Positions 31,600 through 42,559 are shown, counted from the first letter of the stretch. The stretch is 64,000 nt of DNA from Doryteuthis pealeii (GCA_023376005.1 CM042145.1:59205788-59269787), one strand, 5' to 3'. Made by a program: numbers and translations. The notes: generated from the letters alone by a model not told the origin.

Positions 31600-31705
31600 T
31601 TACAAGGCATTAGTCAGAAAGTGAACGTAAGAGCGCAACTGGAGTTTGCTATAATGTTTTACTCCAGCACGTTAACCATTACGCTACAATGACTCCTTTA
31701 CTTCC
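31600..31705 (-). mobile_element. tRNA-like SINE head
   Basis: Minus strand: AGTCATTGTAGCGTAATGGT and TAACGTGCTGGAGTAAAAC, a tRNA A-box region with anticodon-arm-like sequence. The B box is degraded. Confidence 0.4.
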
Positions 31706-32399
31706 TCTCCTCAGGCAGAAGTGTCTAAAAATACTTAGATAACCACATTATCTTTACAGGTATTATTCTAATCAAATAGATACAAATTAAATGGGTTATT
31801 TAATGCCAAAGTAATTGTAGAAGAAGAGCAATAGTGTTACTATTTAAGGGAAGATGAGTGTTCATGCCTTTCCCAAAATATTTTACTTGGCCGAGAAATA
31901 AAACTCCGTTAAATTCCTTTTAATTTTTGTTTTTCTTGGAAACCAAAAATAATCATCTTGATCAACAGCCACACTAATCAAAAGGATTTCCCAGGTTAGG
32001 TCATACAGAGGAACCACCTGAAGAAGGCCGATGAGATGAGAATAAAATAGAATTATTTACTTGAAACCATGAAATTTTTAAATAAATTCTCAGTCGTAGA
32101 TATAAACATAGGGACACGTGAAACCCTATAGCAGTGTGCATTTTTTGTATTAGATATGGATACTCGATATCATAACTATGTGTATAAAAATGTAAATCAC
32201 GTACAAATGTGTTGTAGAGTAGCTAACACCCCTTCAGTACTCTACCAGATGGCCTGGCTTATAGCCTTAAATAGCCTACCATTCAACAGAGGATTAATAA
32301 GCCGATTAATATTTGGACTGATCTTTCTGCGTTTGGCTATACCGCATTTGATCCTCTATTACTTGTAAGTTGTCTTGTTAACTGTTTCGTAACTTATTC

Positions 32400-32600
32400 T
32401 AGGTTTGTGTATGTATTCGTTAGCGCCGGATACTGGTGCTGAATTAATATATCAAGCACTCAATTTCATCTATGTATCATTCCAACCCGTGATACAACAA
32501 AATGTAAATGTAAACCCGTGATTCCCGAACCTATAAGCATAAAATAACCCCAGACGTGAAGACATGCCGTTAAAATCAATAATCACTCAATCAATATTTA
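32400..32600 (+). mobile_element. LINE 3' UTR and tail fragment
   Basis: GCCGGATACTGGTGCTGAAT, AAAATGTAAATGTAAACCCG, then AAATAACCCCAGACGTGAAG, ACATGCCGTTAAAATC and (AATC)n. It resembles the I-like LINE 3' UTR at 47.33-47.49 kb. Confidence 0.5.
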
Positions 32601-32649
32601 AAATGAGTAAATATCTAATCATCGTTTTAAATCCTTGGAATTTTCCAAA

Positions 32650-32776
32650 GCCAAATGTGACATTATATTATTATTCTTTTTACATATTGAACTATTCGCA
32701 ATAGCGCTTAGGGAAACTTATTAAACGTTGTAACAATTATATTATCATACTGTGGTATATCCACAGATCCTGCTGG
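32650..32776 (+). mobile_element. 3' end of Helitron family B
   Basis: TTTTTACATATTGAACTATT, the hairpin CTGTGG-TATAT-CCACAG, ATCCTG, then CTGG in place of CTAG, before T. Confidence 0.65.
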
Positions 32777-33199
32777 TTAATACTTTTACATAATTCATGG
32801 GTAGCCTATGAATTGTGTAAGTAGTGTAGTATAAATTTTGAATCGAAGCTCGTTAAAAAAGGATTCAAATAACGAGAAAATGGACAATTACCATGAATGG
32901 CAGTGTTTGAACTCGCGCTCACCTGCACGTCGACTTCTGATTGGCTGAAGGAAGGAGTGATACAGAAATCATTTTTAGTTAGTTGCGGCCAAATATTCAG
33001 TGAGAGAAGACGTTGTCGTCGGCTCTTAAAAAATGCCGCTTCTCAAGAGATAAGCCGACACCCAGTCCGAAGAAAATAACAGGAGAAATCAACCCACAGA
33101 AGAAGGCCCAAAGGAAAATAATCAACGAAGTAGACAAACAGAGAAAAGTAAAAACCAATCATCATCCTCTCATCCTGTCACTTTCTCGCCAATTTTATA

Positions 33200-33570
33200 C
33201 CCAATGTTAAAAACTGGTTTGTTTCCAGATAGATCTCATATGTGCATCTTCTTCGTTTGGCTCAAAGAGATGGCGTTTAGTCTATTTCCTCTGCAAAAAT
33301 CGATTCTTATTATCGGTGATTCCACCCGAACTCTCATTGCAGAAAGAAATCTTATCGGATAGATTATGTTATCCGCCATATTGTCTCCAATTCAAATGAA
33401 AACAACTCTTCTCTTGCTCAATCTATGGCGTAAAAGAAAAATGGCGTCTCATTCCATTGGATTAGATACTGATGTTAAGGCTTCAAAGTCTCATTGTAGA
33501 AAAATGCTGAACGTAGCAAGACCTGGGGATTTTTTTTATCGGATAATGCAAAAGTCAAGTTACTAATCTT
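33200..33570. other. GC-richer patch with possible regulatory motifs
   Basis: Less AT-rich than its surroundings, with CCGCCATATTG and AAAATGGCGTCTC (YY1-like words). A 41-codon frame starts at the latter with a good context (MASHSIGLDTDVKASKS...). No splice partner was found; function unknown. Confidence 0.2.
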
Positions 33571-33585
33571 TATACAAGTGCACAC

Positions 33586-33632
<47 letters not shown>

Positions 33633-33733
33633 ATACATAAAATGCATAATTCACTTGCTGCATCTGGTTCTGCATTCATACAAAGAAAAATTTAAGTTGA
33701 ATTCATATATAAGATAATCTACTGAGTCAGACG

Positions 33734-33770
33734 AACCTACTATTAGTTTCGCATAAAGCTCTTCAGGGCT
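33734..33770 (-). ncRNA. Hammerhead ribozyme candidate, family P
   Basis: Minus strand: AGCC, core CTGAAGA (canonical with A7), stem II GC-TTTAT-GC, GAA, stem III ACTA-A-TAGT, A, GGTT. All invariant core bases are kept. Stem II has only 2 bp, so activity may need the palindromic stem III or a dimer. Confidence 0.65.
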
Positions 33771-33795
33771 AAAATCTGACTTAGAGTCAGATTTT

Positions 33796-33832
33796 AGCCC
33801 TGAAGAGCTTTATGCAAAACTAATAGTAGGTT
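33796..33832 (+). ncRNA. Hammerhead-like motif, family P (G12 lost)
   Basis: Same as the minus arm, except GCAAAAC in place of GCGAAAC. This removes the invariant G12. Confidence 0.6.
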
Positions 33833-33855
33833 CGTCTGACTCAGTAGATTATCTT

Positions 33856-34140
33856 TATTACTTGGCTCTACTTAGGTATCGAGCACTTTTTACAGATTAG
33901 CTTCTCCTAGCGGTTATATGAATATATATATATCTTATATACATATATATACATATAAATTGTTTTTTCTTTTGGCCAAATACTATACCAATAGATTATT
34001 TTTTGTTGGTACGAATATCTTGGTCTTTTCTTTTTTTCAAAAATTTTTTTCTTCCTAGTTGATGTTTGGTAGTATATTTTTACAATCAAACTCTCTGCTG
34101 GGTTTTTTCTCTCCGCAAGGATCTACCAACACGCTTGGTA
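33856..34140 (+). mobile_element. Body of family P element
   Basis: Matches 2212-2576 (TTATTACTTGGCTCTACTTA, TTTTGGCCAAATACTATACC, ACCAACACGCTTGGTATA) with a shorter (TA)n tract. Confidence 0.85.
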
Positions 34141-34150
34141 TATATATATA

Positions 34151-34686
34151 CTAGCAAGAATATGCACCCTTCAGGCATGAGTATTTAGGCTTTAATGTAA
34201 GGAAATATATTAAAGTAGAAAGACTAACAAAATTAAATAAGAACGCATATAAAAAGATTACTCTTATTTCAATTATATTTTGATTGGTTTCTATATAAAA
34301 TCATTCATAGATTTGATTTTAATAGGTTGGAGAATAAAACTAATAGAGATTAATAACAGCAAGTGAGTATTTATTAAACCCATTTTTAAACCAGTGTGCA
34401 AATTAACCACCCCATATATTATGTAAAGCTTTATTTCTTAGTAATATATAACACACATTGCAGGAGTTTAAAGGTACTTATAACATGGGTTGTTTTGAGG
34501 CAAATCTAACTCAGATTTTCATAGAGAAATTGTTGATAGGTAAGATTTATTCTGTTTATTAATTAAGGATTTTGACAATAGATTAAATACTTATTGATGA
34601 ACTTACGCAATTTCTGGGGATATTGTGACGTTAGCCGTGACGTAGTTTCGATTACAAACAGATACTGAATCTCCATTATAATAAGA
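34151..34686 (-). mobile_element. Non-autonomous Helitron, family A
   Basis: Complete copy, 536 bp on the minus strand, from TCTTATTATAATGGAGAT to CATATTCTTGCTAG before T. It lies directly after the family P element with only a (TA) tract between. Confidence 0.85.
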
Positions 34687-34689
34687 TAC

Positions 34690-35200
34690 TAGTTATTGGT
34701 TCCTAGTCGGATGATCTACCAATTGAGTTAAACCGTTACTTCCCTGTTATTTCTCAACATCTGGCGAAACTGTTCATTCCTTTTGAGTGGAAGTGTATTC
34801 AGTTCTTTTTCTAAGTCCCAAATGGACACAAACCTTCCCAGTCGGATTGGGAACTCGGTTCGCCGATTCCAATCTCTGTGCCGCTAAGCATGCATTCCTA
34901 CTTTCAACATATACACAACAATAGAGTAAATATTATCAAAACTGAGGATCAAATGAGGACTAATAGCAAAGAGATTTCTTCTTTCTTTTTTTAAAAACTT
35001 TCTTGTCGCAATCGAATCCTGCGCACAAGTTGCAAACTTTCTTTGTCACCATCACGTTACATCAGGCAAATAATCTCTGATTTCACTGAAGGGGAGGAAA
35101 AAGTTTTGGGGGAAAAGACCTAAGGCAGATATAAGAAAGAAATATCAGTGTCTTGAGAAATTGCATGTAAATCTTCAATCTTGAAGTCACGATAGGTTCT
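34690..35200. other. Non-coding stretch with two tRNA-like fragments
   Basis: GATCTACCAATTGAGTTAAA (34709-34728) is the minus-strand A box of a family L-like SINE. 34835-34885 (CAGTCGGATTGGGAACTCGG, then TTCGCCGATTCCAATCTCTG) looks like the T arm and anticodon arm of another. No gene. Confidence 0.45.

Positions 35201-35206
<6 letters not shown>

Positions 35207-35290
<84 letters not shown>
35207..35290. repeat. (GA)n microsatellite
   Basis: About 41 uninterrupted GA units; purine strand is +. Confidence 0.97.
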
Positions 35291-35296
<6 letters not shown>

Positions 35297-35299
35297 AGT

Positions 35300-36088
35300 A
35301 AATGACTAAAACCAACAGATAGAAAAAGTTGCCACGCGTTTTTCATCCAATTTCTTTCAAAAGAAAAATAGTTTAGAAGATTTGGGATAAATTAGCTTGG
35401 ATCAGGTTCCATGGAATTTTCTTTGTTTCCTTGGGTTTTTATTTCCTCGGTGCTATAGATTCATCTTTATGCGAAGGAAATTTGGTTCGCCGATGTCAAT
35501 CTTTTGTAATGGACAGATTATCTTCATGAAATAATGCAATCATAAGCTTCACGGTTTTTTGATGGATTTTCAAATTGAAAGGGGAGAACGATATAATAAA
35601 TAATAATGTCAGATAATAAATATCGTAATTCAGCATTTAAGAGCAATTTATCCCAATTTCATACGTTACCAGTTTATCCATTGATCGTTTGGAACAAAGT
35701 TCGGTCGGGTCAAAAAGAAAACCAGCTATTAAAATCAGCATGAAATATCGTCATGCCACAAGAATACACTCAATTTTCTCTAAGGACAAATAAAATTATA
35801 TATATGTATATATATATATATTATATATAAATGCTTCTGATTTTTAAAATAAATTTATTTTATTTTTAACACAAAATACGCATTTTCAAAAATTTTTAAA
35901 ATTCCGGCCCTGAACGAGAGCGTTTGTTTGTACCTCGTGATTAACGGTTTATTTATTCCGTCTTTCCTCATAAATAGAGTTGTTTTGAAAAAAACCTCTT
36001 TATTAAAAGGTCGAAACAGATCTGTCAGCAAACTAATAACATCTTTTGTTTTTTTCTAAAAATGTTCTATTAATAGTGTTGGATTTAC

Positions 36089-36130
<42 letters not shown>

Positions 36131-36178
36131 GAAGCAATGGTAGCCGAAATAAATTTATTCTGATAAATTAAGGCTGTC

Positions 36179-36228
<50 letters not shown>

Positions 36229-36460
36229 CGTGTGTATGTGTGATGAAAATAGAGTAAGAAACACCCGACAAAATGTAACGAATATAAAGGAAAGATGAAT
36301 AACACACACAAACAATCGATTCAATAAATATTTCGTCTATTAGCTCAAATAGTCATTCTGAAGATGCTTCTGGGTTAACAGAAACTAAATATTAATTGAT
36401 ATTCACTTTGCAGAAAAGGGGAATAACACGAACACAATTTTATTCGTTGCTTATATATAT
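35300..36460. other. Non-coding stretch with (TA)n arrays
   Basis: (TA)n at about 36093-36127 and 36180-36211, plus GT units. No gene seen. Confidence 0.5.
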
Positions 36461-36461
36461 A

Positions 36462-37007
36462 CAAGCAAATATATGCACCCTCCGGGTGCAAGTATTAATG
36501 TCAGAAAATATCATATTAAATTAGAAAGTCTATAAACTAAATAAGAATGCAGATAAAATGATTTGAAATATCCGTCTCCTTGCTAAACTTTTCTAATTTA
36601 ACTATTTAGTTAAATAAGTAGTAAAGAATAAAATTACAGTTATTTCTTTTGTTAATTGGTTTCTTAAGATTTATCTCGAGATTTTGCTCATATTCATTAA
36701 GATAAAATCAAATAATTAGAAATCAACAATACAAGCACATATTTATTAAATCAAATTTTAAATATCATATGCAAATTAGCCTTGCCATTCACGCAGTAAA
36801 CCGCTTTTTGTTGTACATATAAATACAATTGCATGTTATTAGTACGTAGATATGAAGCAGTATTAATAATGACAATTTTATTAATAATTGAGGCTTAAGT
36901 AAAATGATTCATGGAGAATGTGATGTATTAATAACTAAATGGATAGTGATTGAGTAGTGATATAGTTTCGGTTACAGACAAACAAACACATTCTCCATTA
37001 AATAAGA
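36462..37007 (-). mobile_element. Helitron family A, diverged copy
   Basis: The terminal CTAG has become CTTG (CAAG on +), but GCACCCTCCGGGTGC (hairpin), ACAAGCACATATTTATTAA, GTGATATAGTTTCGGTTACA and the TC end (AAATAAGA on +) remain. It is the oldest-looking copy. Confidence 0.7.
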
Positions 37008-37215
37008 TATATATTATATTATATATATATATATATATATACGTACGTACGTAGGTGGGTTACAGGTGAGTTGGTATTAGGATGATTCTAAGTTGGACCT
37101 TTCTTCCAACGGTAAAATGTTAGAGAGTTCAGGTCCAATTTGAGAGCTTGATGTTTATTTTTTTAAAATAGAGCAATATAATTAATAAAAACAAGGCTTA
37201 AAAATCGGCTATTGT

Positions 37216-37278
37216 GCGGTTAAGGATCCATTTCTACTCACGGGTATCTGAATGTACCCATGATATTCATCAGACCGC
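37216..37278 (-). ncRNA. Hammerhead-like ribozyme candidate, family E
   Basis: Minus strand: GCGGT, core CTGATGA, long stem II centred on GGGTA/TACCC, GAAATGGATCC, then ACCGC. Stem I is a perfect 5-bp match (GCGGT with ACCGC). Stem III is built on the self-complementary GGATCC. The base pair next to the core in stem II is A opposite A, which is not canonical. Confidence 0.6.
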
Positions 37279-37319
37279 TAATTTTAATGAAAGTCGTATT
37301 AAAATCTTCAATAAATTTA

Positions 37320-37382
37320 GCGGTCTGATGAAGCTCATGGGTACATTCAGATACCTGTGAGTAGAAATAGATCCATAACTGC
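37320..37382 (+). ncRNA. Hammerhead-like ribozyme candidate, family E
   Basis: GCGGT, core CTGATGA, stem II with CTCA/TGAG and GGGTA/TACC, GAA, stem III ATAGATCCAT, A, then ACTGC. Stem I pairs GCGGT with ACTGC through one G-U wobble. Confidence 0.6.
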
Positions 37383-37464
37383 ATTATAGCCGATTTTAAC
37401 GCCTTTTTCTTAATAATGTATTAATATGTATATATATATACATACATACATTTGTACATACCAT

Positions 37465-37655
37465 GGGAAAGGTAATTATGGCAATTATTCTCCCTCCAGC
37501 TATGGGAAAATTGTAGGACGGACTGGCCTATTCAACCATGCTATGGCAATTAGTCTATGAAAAGGAATACTCGGAATTCAAACCTGTTAAACTCAGCTTA
37601 ACATTGACCTTGTGTCGCATCCTGCTCGTGTGGGGGAGTTGAATTACATACATAT
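37465..37655 (+). mobile_element. tRNA-derived SINE family G, 5' truncated
   Basis: GGGAAAGGTAATTATGGCAA, CCAGCTATGGGAAAATTGTA, CAATTAGTCTATGAAAAGG, CAAACCTGTTAAACTCAGC, GTGTCGCATCCTGCTCGTGT, GGGGGAGTTGA, then an AT/GATA tail. Confidence 0.75.
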
Positions 37656-37659
37656 ATAT

Positions 37660-38133
37660 ATGATAGATAGATAGAAAGAGAGAGGGAGAGACTTATGTAA
37701 ATATATTCATTTATATGTATACATATTTATATCTATACATATATATGTGTGTGTGTTAATATATATATATATATATATTTGTACATATTTATATCTATAT
37801 ATGAATATGTGTGTGTGTGTGTGTGTGTGTGTTGCGAATTGGCATAGAAACAGAAATCCCGCTTAATGGCCTTAATAATTCAAATATTAATTAAAAAAAG
37901 CCCAAAGCCAAGTCAACATTAAATAAGAAACGTTGGAGATAAATGCATTAAATACGTTTTTATTTTCTATTTCCTAAGATTTTGCAGAATTATCAGGAAT
38001 TTATCTTTTTAAATTTTAAACCTGATTTTCCAATGGCTTCAGCGTGTCATTAAGAAATTCAACAATTCTTTGCAAAACTTTGCAATAAGCTAAATATTTA
38101 TGGATCTGTGTTAAACAATATTCACTAAGAAAA
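37660..38133. other. Non-coding stretch with TA/GT arrays
   Basis: Short (TA)n and (GT)n tracts at 37670-37832; otherwise AT-rich with no gene. Confidence 0.5.
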
Positions 38134-38649
38134 GCTTATGATAGAGATTATGTAATTGCCTTTGTCACAGAAACTACGTCACCACTGACGTTATAATTTC
38201 CTTAGTTATTTATGTTATATTCTCAACGTTTATAAAATAGTCATTATTCAATCCTAACTAGCATGTTATTTATCAACGAGGTTTCTATTAAAGTTTGAGT
38301 TAAATTTGCCGCAAAACTTCCCATATTATGAAGTCATTTAAAATTCTGAAATATGTGTTATGTATCTCTAAGAAATAAAGATTTACATAGTATATGGAGG
38401 TAACAATTTGCATAATGATTTTAAGGAAACTGGGTTTAATAAATAATTATTTGCTGTTACTGATTTCTAATACTATCATATTATTCTCAAATGTATTAAA
38501 AGCGATCCTATTTATAATTTTATATAGAAATCAATTAAAATAGCATTAAAATGATTTAAATTAATTCTCAGTTTCATTAATCTTTCTAATTTAATGTTCT
38601 ATTACAGTAACTTAGATTCTTGTGATTAGGGGGCGCGTAATTTTTCTAG
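38134..38649 (+). mobile_element. Helitron family A, diverged copy
   Basis: Start degraded (GCTTATGATAGAGATTATG); end GGGGGCGCGTAATTTTTCTAG before T. Interior matches the family. Confidence 0.75.
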
Positions 38650-38889
38650 TGAGAAAAATGAATTCTTATGAGAAATGAAGGGCTTATGCATTTTTTATTG
38701 ATTCTACAGATCAATGTATGAGCTGAGATCATTGCCAGGACTTAAATGCATATAAATAAACCAAACATGGAGATACATCGAAATGATGCTGTTCTGGATA
38801 TAATTTTCAACCCATCGCACTTTTGAGTCTCTATCCGAAACAGAATCATTCAAATGTAACTCTAAATGAGCACGAAAAGCTCTGTGTAG

Positions 38890-39480
38890 TAACTATCCGA
38901 GGTATGTCAAAACAGTTGTTGTTTTGGTATCACAAAGAAATTATTTCAAATCCAAACTACAAGTTACCCCTTCAGAGTAATCCCCCGGAGTCTAATGCAC
39001 TATTCCTTCCTTTTCTGCCACCATTGCATGTACTCCTTGAAGGATTCTTCCGAGATTCTCCGTAGCTCTGTCGTCACGGCCTTTTTGATGTCGTGCACAT
39101 CCTCAAAACGAGTCCCTTTGATGACTCCCTGAATAATATGGGGCCAGGTATGGCGAATAGGGAGGTTGCTCCAGCACAGGGATGTTCTTCTGGGCTTGAA
39201 ACTCCCGGATACCCAGGGAAGTGTTGGCAGGTGCGTTGTCCTGGTGAAGCACCCACGAGTTCTCCTGCCTCATGTCTAGCCTTTTCTCGCGCACTGAGCG
39301 AAGCAAACGCCGCAGTCTCTCTTTGTAGACATGCTGGTTGATCGCCTGGCCATGTGGCAAGAACTCGCGTGGACGATACCTCTCACATCCAGTCCTGGAA
39401 TTTTTCTGACATACTTCGTAGTGTTAAAGAACATTTCAATGACAAACACAGTGAGCACTGGTCCAAGCCAAGATCGTATC
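38890..39480 (-). pseudogene. mariner transposase pseudogene (SETMAR/irritans-like)
   Basis: Mariner transposases cut and paste at TA sites with a D,D34D catalytic triad. The minus strand contains PHGQAINQHVYKERLRRLLR, then SWVLHQDNAPANTSLGIREF, then NIPVLEQPPYSPYLAP, and after a frameshift GVIKGTRFEDVHDIKKAVTT and FKEYMQWWQKRKE. The second catalytic D is in HQDN. The third, expected in YSPDLAP, is Y here. The N-terminal helix-turn-helix domain is missing, and a stop truncates the C-terminus. It is a 5'-deleted, inactive copy. The 3' segment near 38895-38935 (GTATGTCAAAACAGTTG on +) may contain its inverted repeat. Confidence 0.85.
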
Positions 39481-39662
39481 TTCTAGTATCTCAAAGGAAA
39501 TGAGAAGTTGTTAGTTCGAAAGATCCCCCATTACCATTTGCCTAAGTTCAATTGCATTGCAAAGTTGACAGTTTAAATTCTCGGAGGTATTTCTGCCGCA
39601 TGATTTATATACATGTGTGCGCATGTATATGTATATATGAAATATGTGCATATAAAATTATA

Positions 39663-40186
39663 TCTAATTATAATGGAGATTATGTGATTGTAACCGAAAC
39701 TATGTCGTCACAATTTTTTAGCTATTCAAGTTTTATTCTCAACGATTATAAAATGGTCATTATTTAATCTTAATTAGCATCTTATTTATTAACGTTGTCT
39801 CTATTAAAGTCTAGATGATTTAGATTTGCCACAAAACAACCCATATTATCAATGCATATTAAAATCCTGAAATATGTGTTATATATCTAAGAAATAAAGA
39901 TTTACATAGTATATGGTGGGAATAATTTGCATAATGATTTTAACAAAACTTTATTTAAGAAATAATTAATTGCTGGTACTTATTTCTAATACTATCAAGT
40001 TATTCTCAAACATATTAAAGGGGATCTTCTGTATAATTTTATATAGAAATCAATTAAAATAACATTAAAATAAGTAATATTTTTATATTCATTCTATGTA
40101 GTTTCGTTAGTCTTTCTAATTGCATACAATATCTTATTACATTAAAACTTAAACACTTACGCCCAGGGGGCGCATATTCTTGCTAG
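39663..40186 (+). mobile_element. Non-autonomous Helitron, family A
   Basis: Complete 524-bp copy: TCTAATTATAATGGAGAT at the start, terminal hairpin CGCCC-AGG-GGGCG, CATATTCTTG, CTAG, between A (39662) and T (40187). Confidence 0.88.
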
Positions 40187-40266
40187 TATATATAAAATAT
40201 ATTTAAACAAATTCACCGTTCATATAAAAACACCCAAGAAACTATCTTGTAAGAGAGGAGAGTTTT

Positions 40267-41634
40267 ACGAACATTAGGTACCACCAAACCGTTTAGGCCA
40301 TCTTGAATAAAACGGAAATAGATATTTCCGAAATTCTCGTAAAAAAAGATCGTACAGTGTTGTTACACAAAGATCAAATTATCCGATTGGGAAAAATTAC
40401 ATCGTTATCTTAAAAAATAAACAAACCTGTCCGAATTACATGCGAAAGGGTAATTTTCAGACCGTAATATAGACAGAAAAGTTACTAATTATTTCCCTTT
40501 TACGTTTAACCAGTAAAAATATGGAATGAAAATTTGAATATTTTTTCTAAGAGAAAAACTGATAAAATCTATTATACTTACTTTTTATTTTAATTATTGA
40601 AAAAAGTTAAATAAAATAATTTTTTTCACGCTAACACTGTCAGCCTAACAGGAACAAACTTTGGTTACTTAGAAGCGTCTCGTCTCTTTGTAAAACAAAT
40701 ATGTCAGCTATGCTCTTCCGTACATTCTAAGGATCACACATTACTATTCAACAATAAAAATTACAAATTATTTTAAAAATATTAATCAAGCTCATATCGG
40801 ACCACTGTTTAGTTCACCTGAATTATAAAATTCATATTTTTAAATATCCGTGAAAAATTCGATTTTTTGACGCAGGAAAAAAAAAAATTAATTTATTTCA
40901 CGCAGAAAATAACAAGTATTTAATCACACCAAAGATTGAAAATCTCTTAAAAATTAATTTCTTAAAAAAAAAAATTTTTTTTTTGACAATTTAATAGAAT
41001 ATAGTACATACCAATTATAAAAGCAAAAAAAAGTTTTCAAATATTAATATTATGACATTTTTTTGCACTTTTTATTTCCGATTTCATTAATTTTTCCTAA
41101 AAAAACTACACCTCCTACATTCATACAATTTCATTGATATAGTTATTCAGACTCTTATCTTTATAGAAAAAAAAAAAGATTTTTTCTGACGCGTCATTTT
41201 TTTTTTCTCATAAAATAAAATTGGCGGGGGGGGGGGAATAGACCTCGTAAAAAAATATTTCCCCTAATATATTTTAGAAAAAAAACTATTTCAGATGTAT
41301 TTACATCCAATGCTAAACATTTATGGAAATTTTCGTGAAAATCAGATTATCAATTGATTTTTCATAGAATTTAAAAAAAATCCTCTTATCGTAACTTGTT
41401 TTTAGCTACGTTAAATTTCAGTTGATTTAAGAGTGCAAAAATGAAAACATTGTTTTTCAATCATAATTTTCATTATTTCCGTATGCTGAAATTTTTTTTT
41501 TAAATCATCAGGAGTTTATTTTATGTTTTTTCTTTAAAATGGAAAAAAAAATATTAAATTTTCTGTAAGTTTCATTGTGTTAAATATAGGGGGGGGGGGT
41601 AAATATCACAGGGTCAAATTGGTGGTACCTAACG

Positions 41635-41639
<5 letters not shown>
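40267..41639. mobile_element. Non-autonomous hAT-like element with 8-bp target duplication
   Basis: ACGAACAT at 40267-40274 and 41632-41639 flanks a 1357-bp element (40275-41631). Its ends are inverted: TAGGTACCACCAAA at the left and TTGGTGGTACCTA at the right. Perfect 8-bp duplications and short terminal repeats fit the hAT superfamily. The interior is AT-rich with many homopolymer runs (A, T and G10) and no coding frame. Confidence 0.8.

Positions 41640-41640
<1 letters not shown>

Positions 41641-41701
<61 letters not shown>
41641..41701. repeat. (TA)n microsatellite
   Basis: About 30 TA units with one TTA interruption, sitting between the hAT-like element and a hammerhead SINE. Confidence 0.95.
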
Positions 41702-41702
<1 letters not shown>

Positions 41703-41706
<4 letters not shown>

Positions 41707-41840
41707 GTCATCCACAGACACGTATTTCGCGTTTCACACCTCTTTAGTGTGGCTAGACACAGCAGCTTTCCTTGGCTAGGGTCGAACTCAGACCGGCTGT
41801 GGCGAGACCGGTGTTTTAAACTATTAAGTACATAAGTTTG
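41703..41840 (-). mobile_element. tRNA-headed hammerhead SINE, family H (diverged)
   Basis: Minus strand: GCCACAGCCGGTCTGAGTTC, GACCCTAGCC (B box region), AGCTGCTGTGTCTAGCC, then the ribozyme-like segment and (TA)n. Layout equals 27582-27725. Confidence 0.65.
41712..41751 (-). ncRNA. Hammerhead, family H, core mutated
   Basis: Minus strand: CCACA, CTAAAGA (G5 to A), stem II about GGTGTGAAACGC, GAAATACGTGTC, TGTGG. Stem I is a perfect 5-bp match (CCACA/TGTGG) that differs from the stem I of the 27.6-kb copy, i.e. it kept pairing while changing sequence. Confidence 0.6.
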
Positions 41841-42120
41841 TTTATGTATTTTACGGTCACTGAGAGATCAAATTTCCGGGGAAACGATCATTGCTTATAT
41901 GCTAGTAGTGAGAGTTAATTTAAATTACCAATTACAGAGCTCATACCAAATTTATGGGAGCATATATATATATTAGTGGCGTACCAAGTTTCTTGGTATA
42001 AGGGTCATGCTAAGCTGGTTCTTTTCTCTAACCGTATGTTGCTGGAGAGTACAATGTTTAATTTTAATAAACAGAGCAAATTAATTTGTGAATAAAAAGG
42101 CCTTAAATACCGGGGGTATC

Positions 42121-42180
42121 GTGATTATGGACCATTTCCACTCGTAGGTATCTGAGGCCCATCGAGTTTCGTCAGACCAC
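42121..42180 (-). ncRNA. Hammerhead-like ribozyme candidate, family E
   Basis: Minus strand: GTGGT, core CTGACGA, A, stem II ACTCG/CGAGT, G, GAA, stem III ATGG-T-CCAT, A, ATCAC. Stem I pairs GTGGT with ATCAC (one wobble). Against the 37-kb copy the fourth pair changed from C-G to T-A, a compensatory change. Confidence 0.6.
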
Positions 42181-42196
42181 TTTATTGAATAAAGAA

Positions 42197-42253
42197 ATAG
42201 TCTGACGAAACTGTGTGCCCAAGATACCACGAGTGGAAATGGTCCATAATCAC
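42197..42253 (+). ncRNA. Degenerate hammerhead-like motif, family E
   Basis: Core CTGACGA and stem III ATGGTCCAT are kept, but stem I (TAGT against ATCAC) has a mismatch and stem II is weakened. Confidence 0.45.
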
Positions 42254-42284
42254 GATACCCCCGGTATTTAAGGCCTTTTTATTC

Positions 42285-42321
<37 letters not shown>

Positions 42322-42550
42322 CACATGACACAAACCCAATTTCTTAAGCGTGGTTTAACAGGTTTGAATTCAGAGTTTTCCTTCCCCTAAACTGGTTACC
42401 AATCCAGGGTTATTCAATCTGCCCTACTATTTACTCATAGTTTGACAGTAGTTGGATGCATATCTTTCCAAAGCGCTATGTGAAATGTCAACAGTCTTGT
42501 CTAGGATTAGAACTCGGGTCGACGATTCCATTTGACTAACCATTACCCAC
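42322..42550 (-). mobile_element. tRNA-derived SINE, family G
   Basis: Minus strand: B box AGTTCTAATCCTAGACAAG, CATTTCACATAGCGCTTTGG, AACTATGAGTAAATAGTAGG, GGTAACCAGTTTAGGGGAAG, CAAACCTGTTAAACCACGC, with (TA)n at the 3' end. The A box half is eroded. Confidence 0.75.
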
Positions 42551-42559
42551 GTTTTGTAC

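Larger units (their letters stand above)
33711..33855. repeat. Palindrome head of family P element (70-bp arms, 5-nt centre)
   Basis: Arms 33711-33780 and 33786-33855 are reverse complements with one mismatch (GCGAAAC versus GCAAAAC). Same architecture as 2071-2211. Confidence 0.95.
37050..37430. mobile_element. Palindromic hammerhead element, family E
   Basis: Inverted arms (about 37198-37285 and 37310-37402) surround a 25-base centre. The left flank (GTTACAGGTGAGTTGGTATT, CTTCCAACGGTAAAATGTT) is shared in diverged form with 41955-42070. Confidence 0.75.
41955..42300. mobile_element. Palindromic hammerhead element, family E
   Basis: Arms about 42088-42180 and 42197-42292 (TGAATAAAAAGGCC...GGCCTTTTTATTCA) with a short centre; flank related to 37050-37190. 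A (TA)n tail follows at 42289-42318. Confidence 0.8.

Noticed and set aside
35083..35346. Open frame containing an S-L-S-L run
   Set aside because: Minus-strand translation of the (GA)n array with short chance extensions.
41721..41760. Active hammerhead at 41.7 kb
   Set aside because: The core has A in place of the essential G5 (CTAAAGA), so it is listed as a decayed copy.
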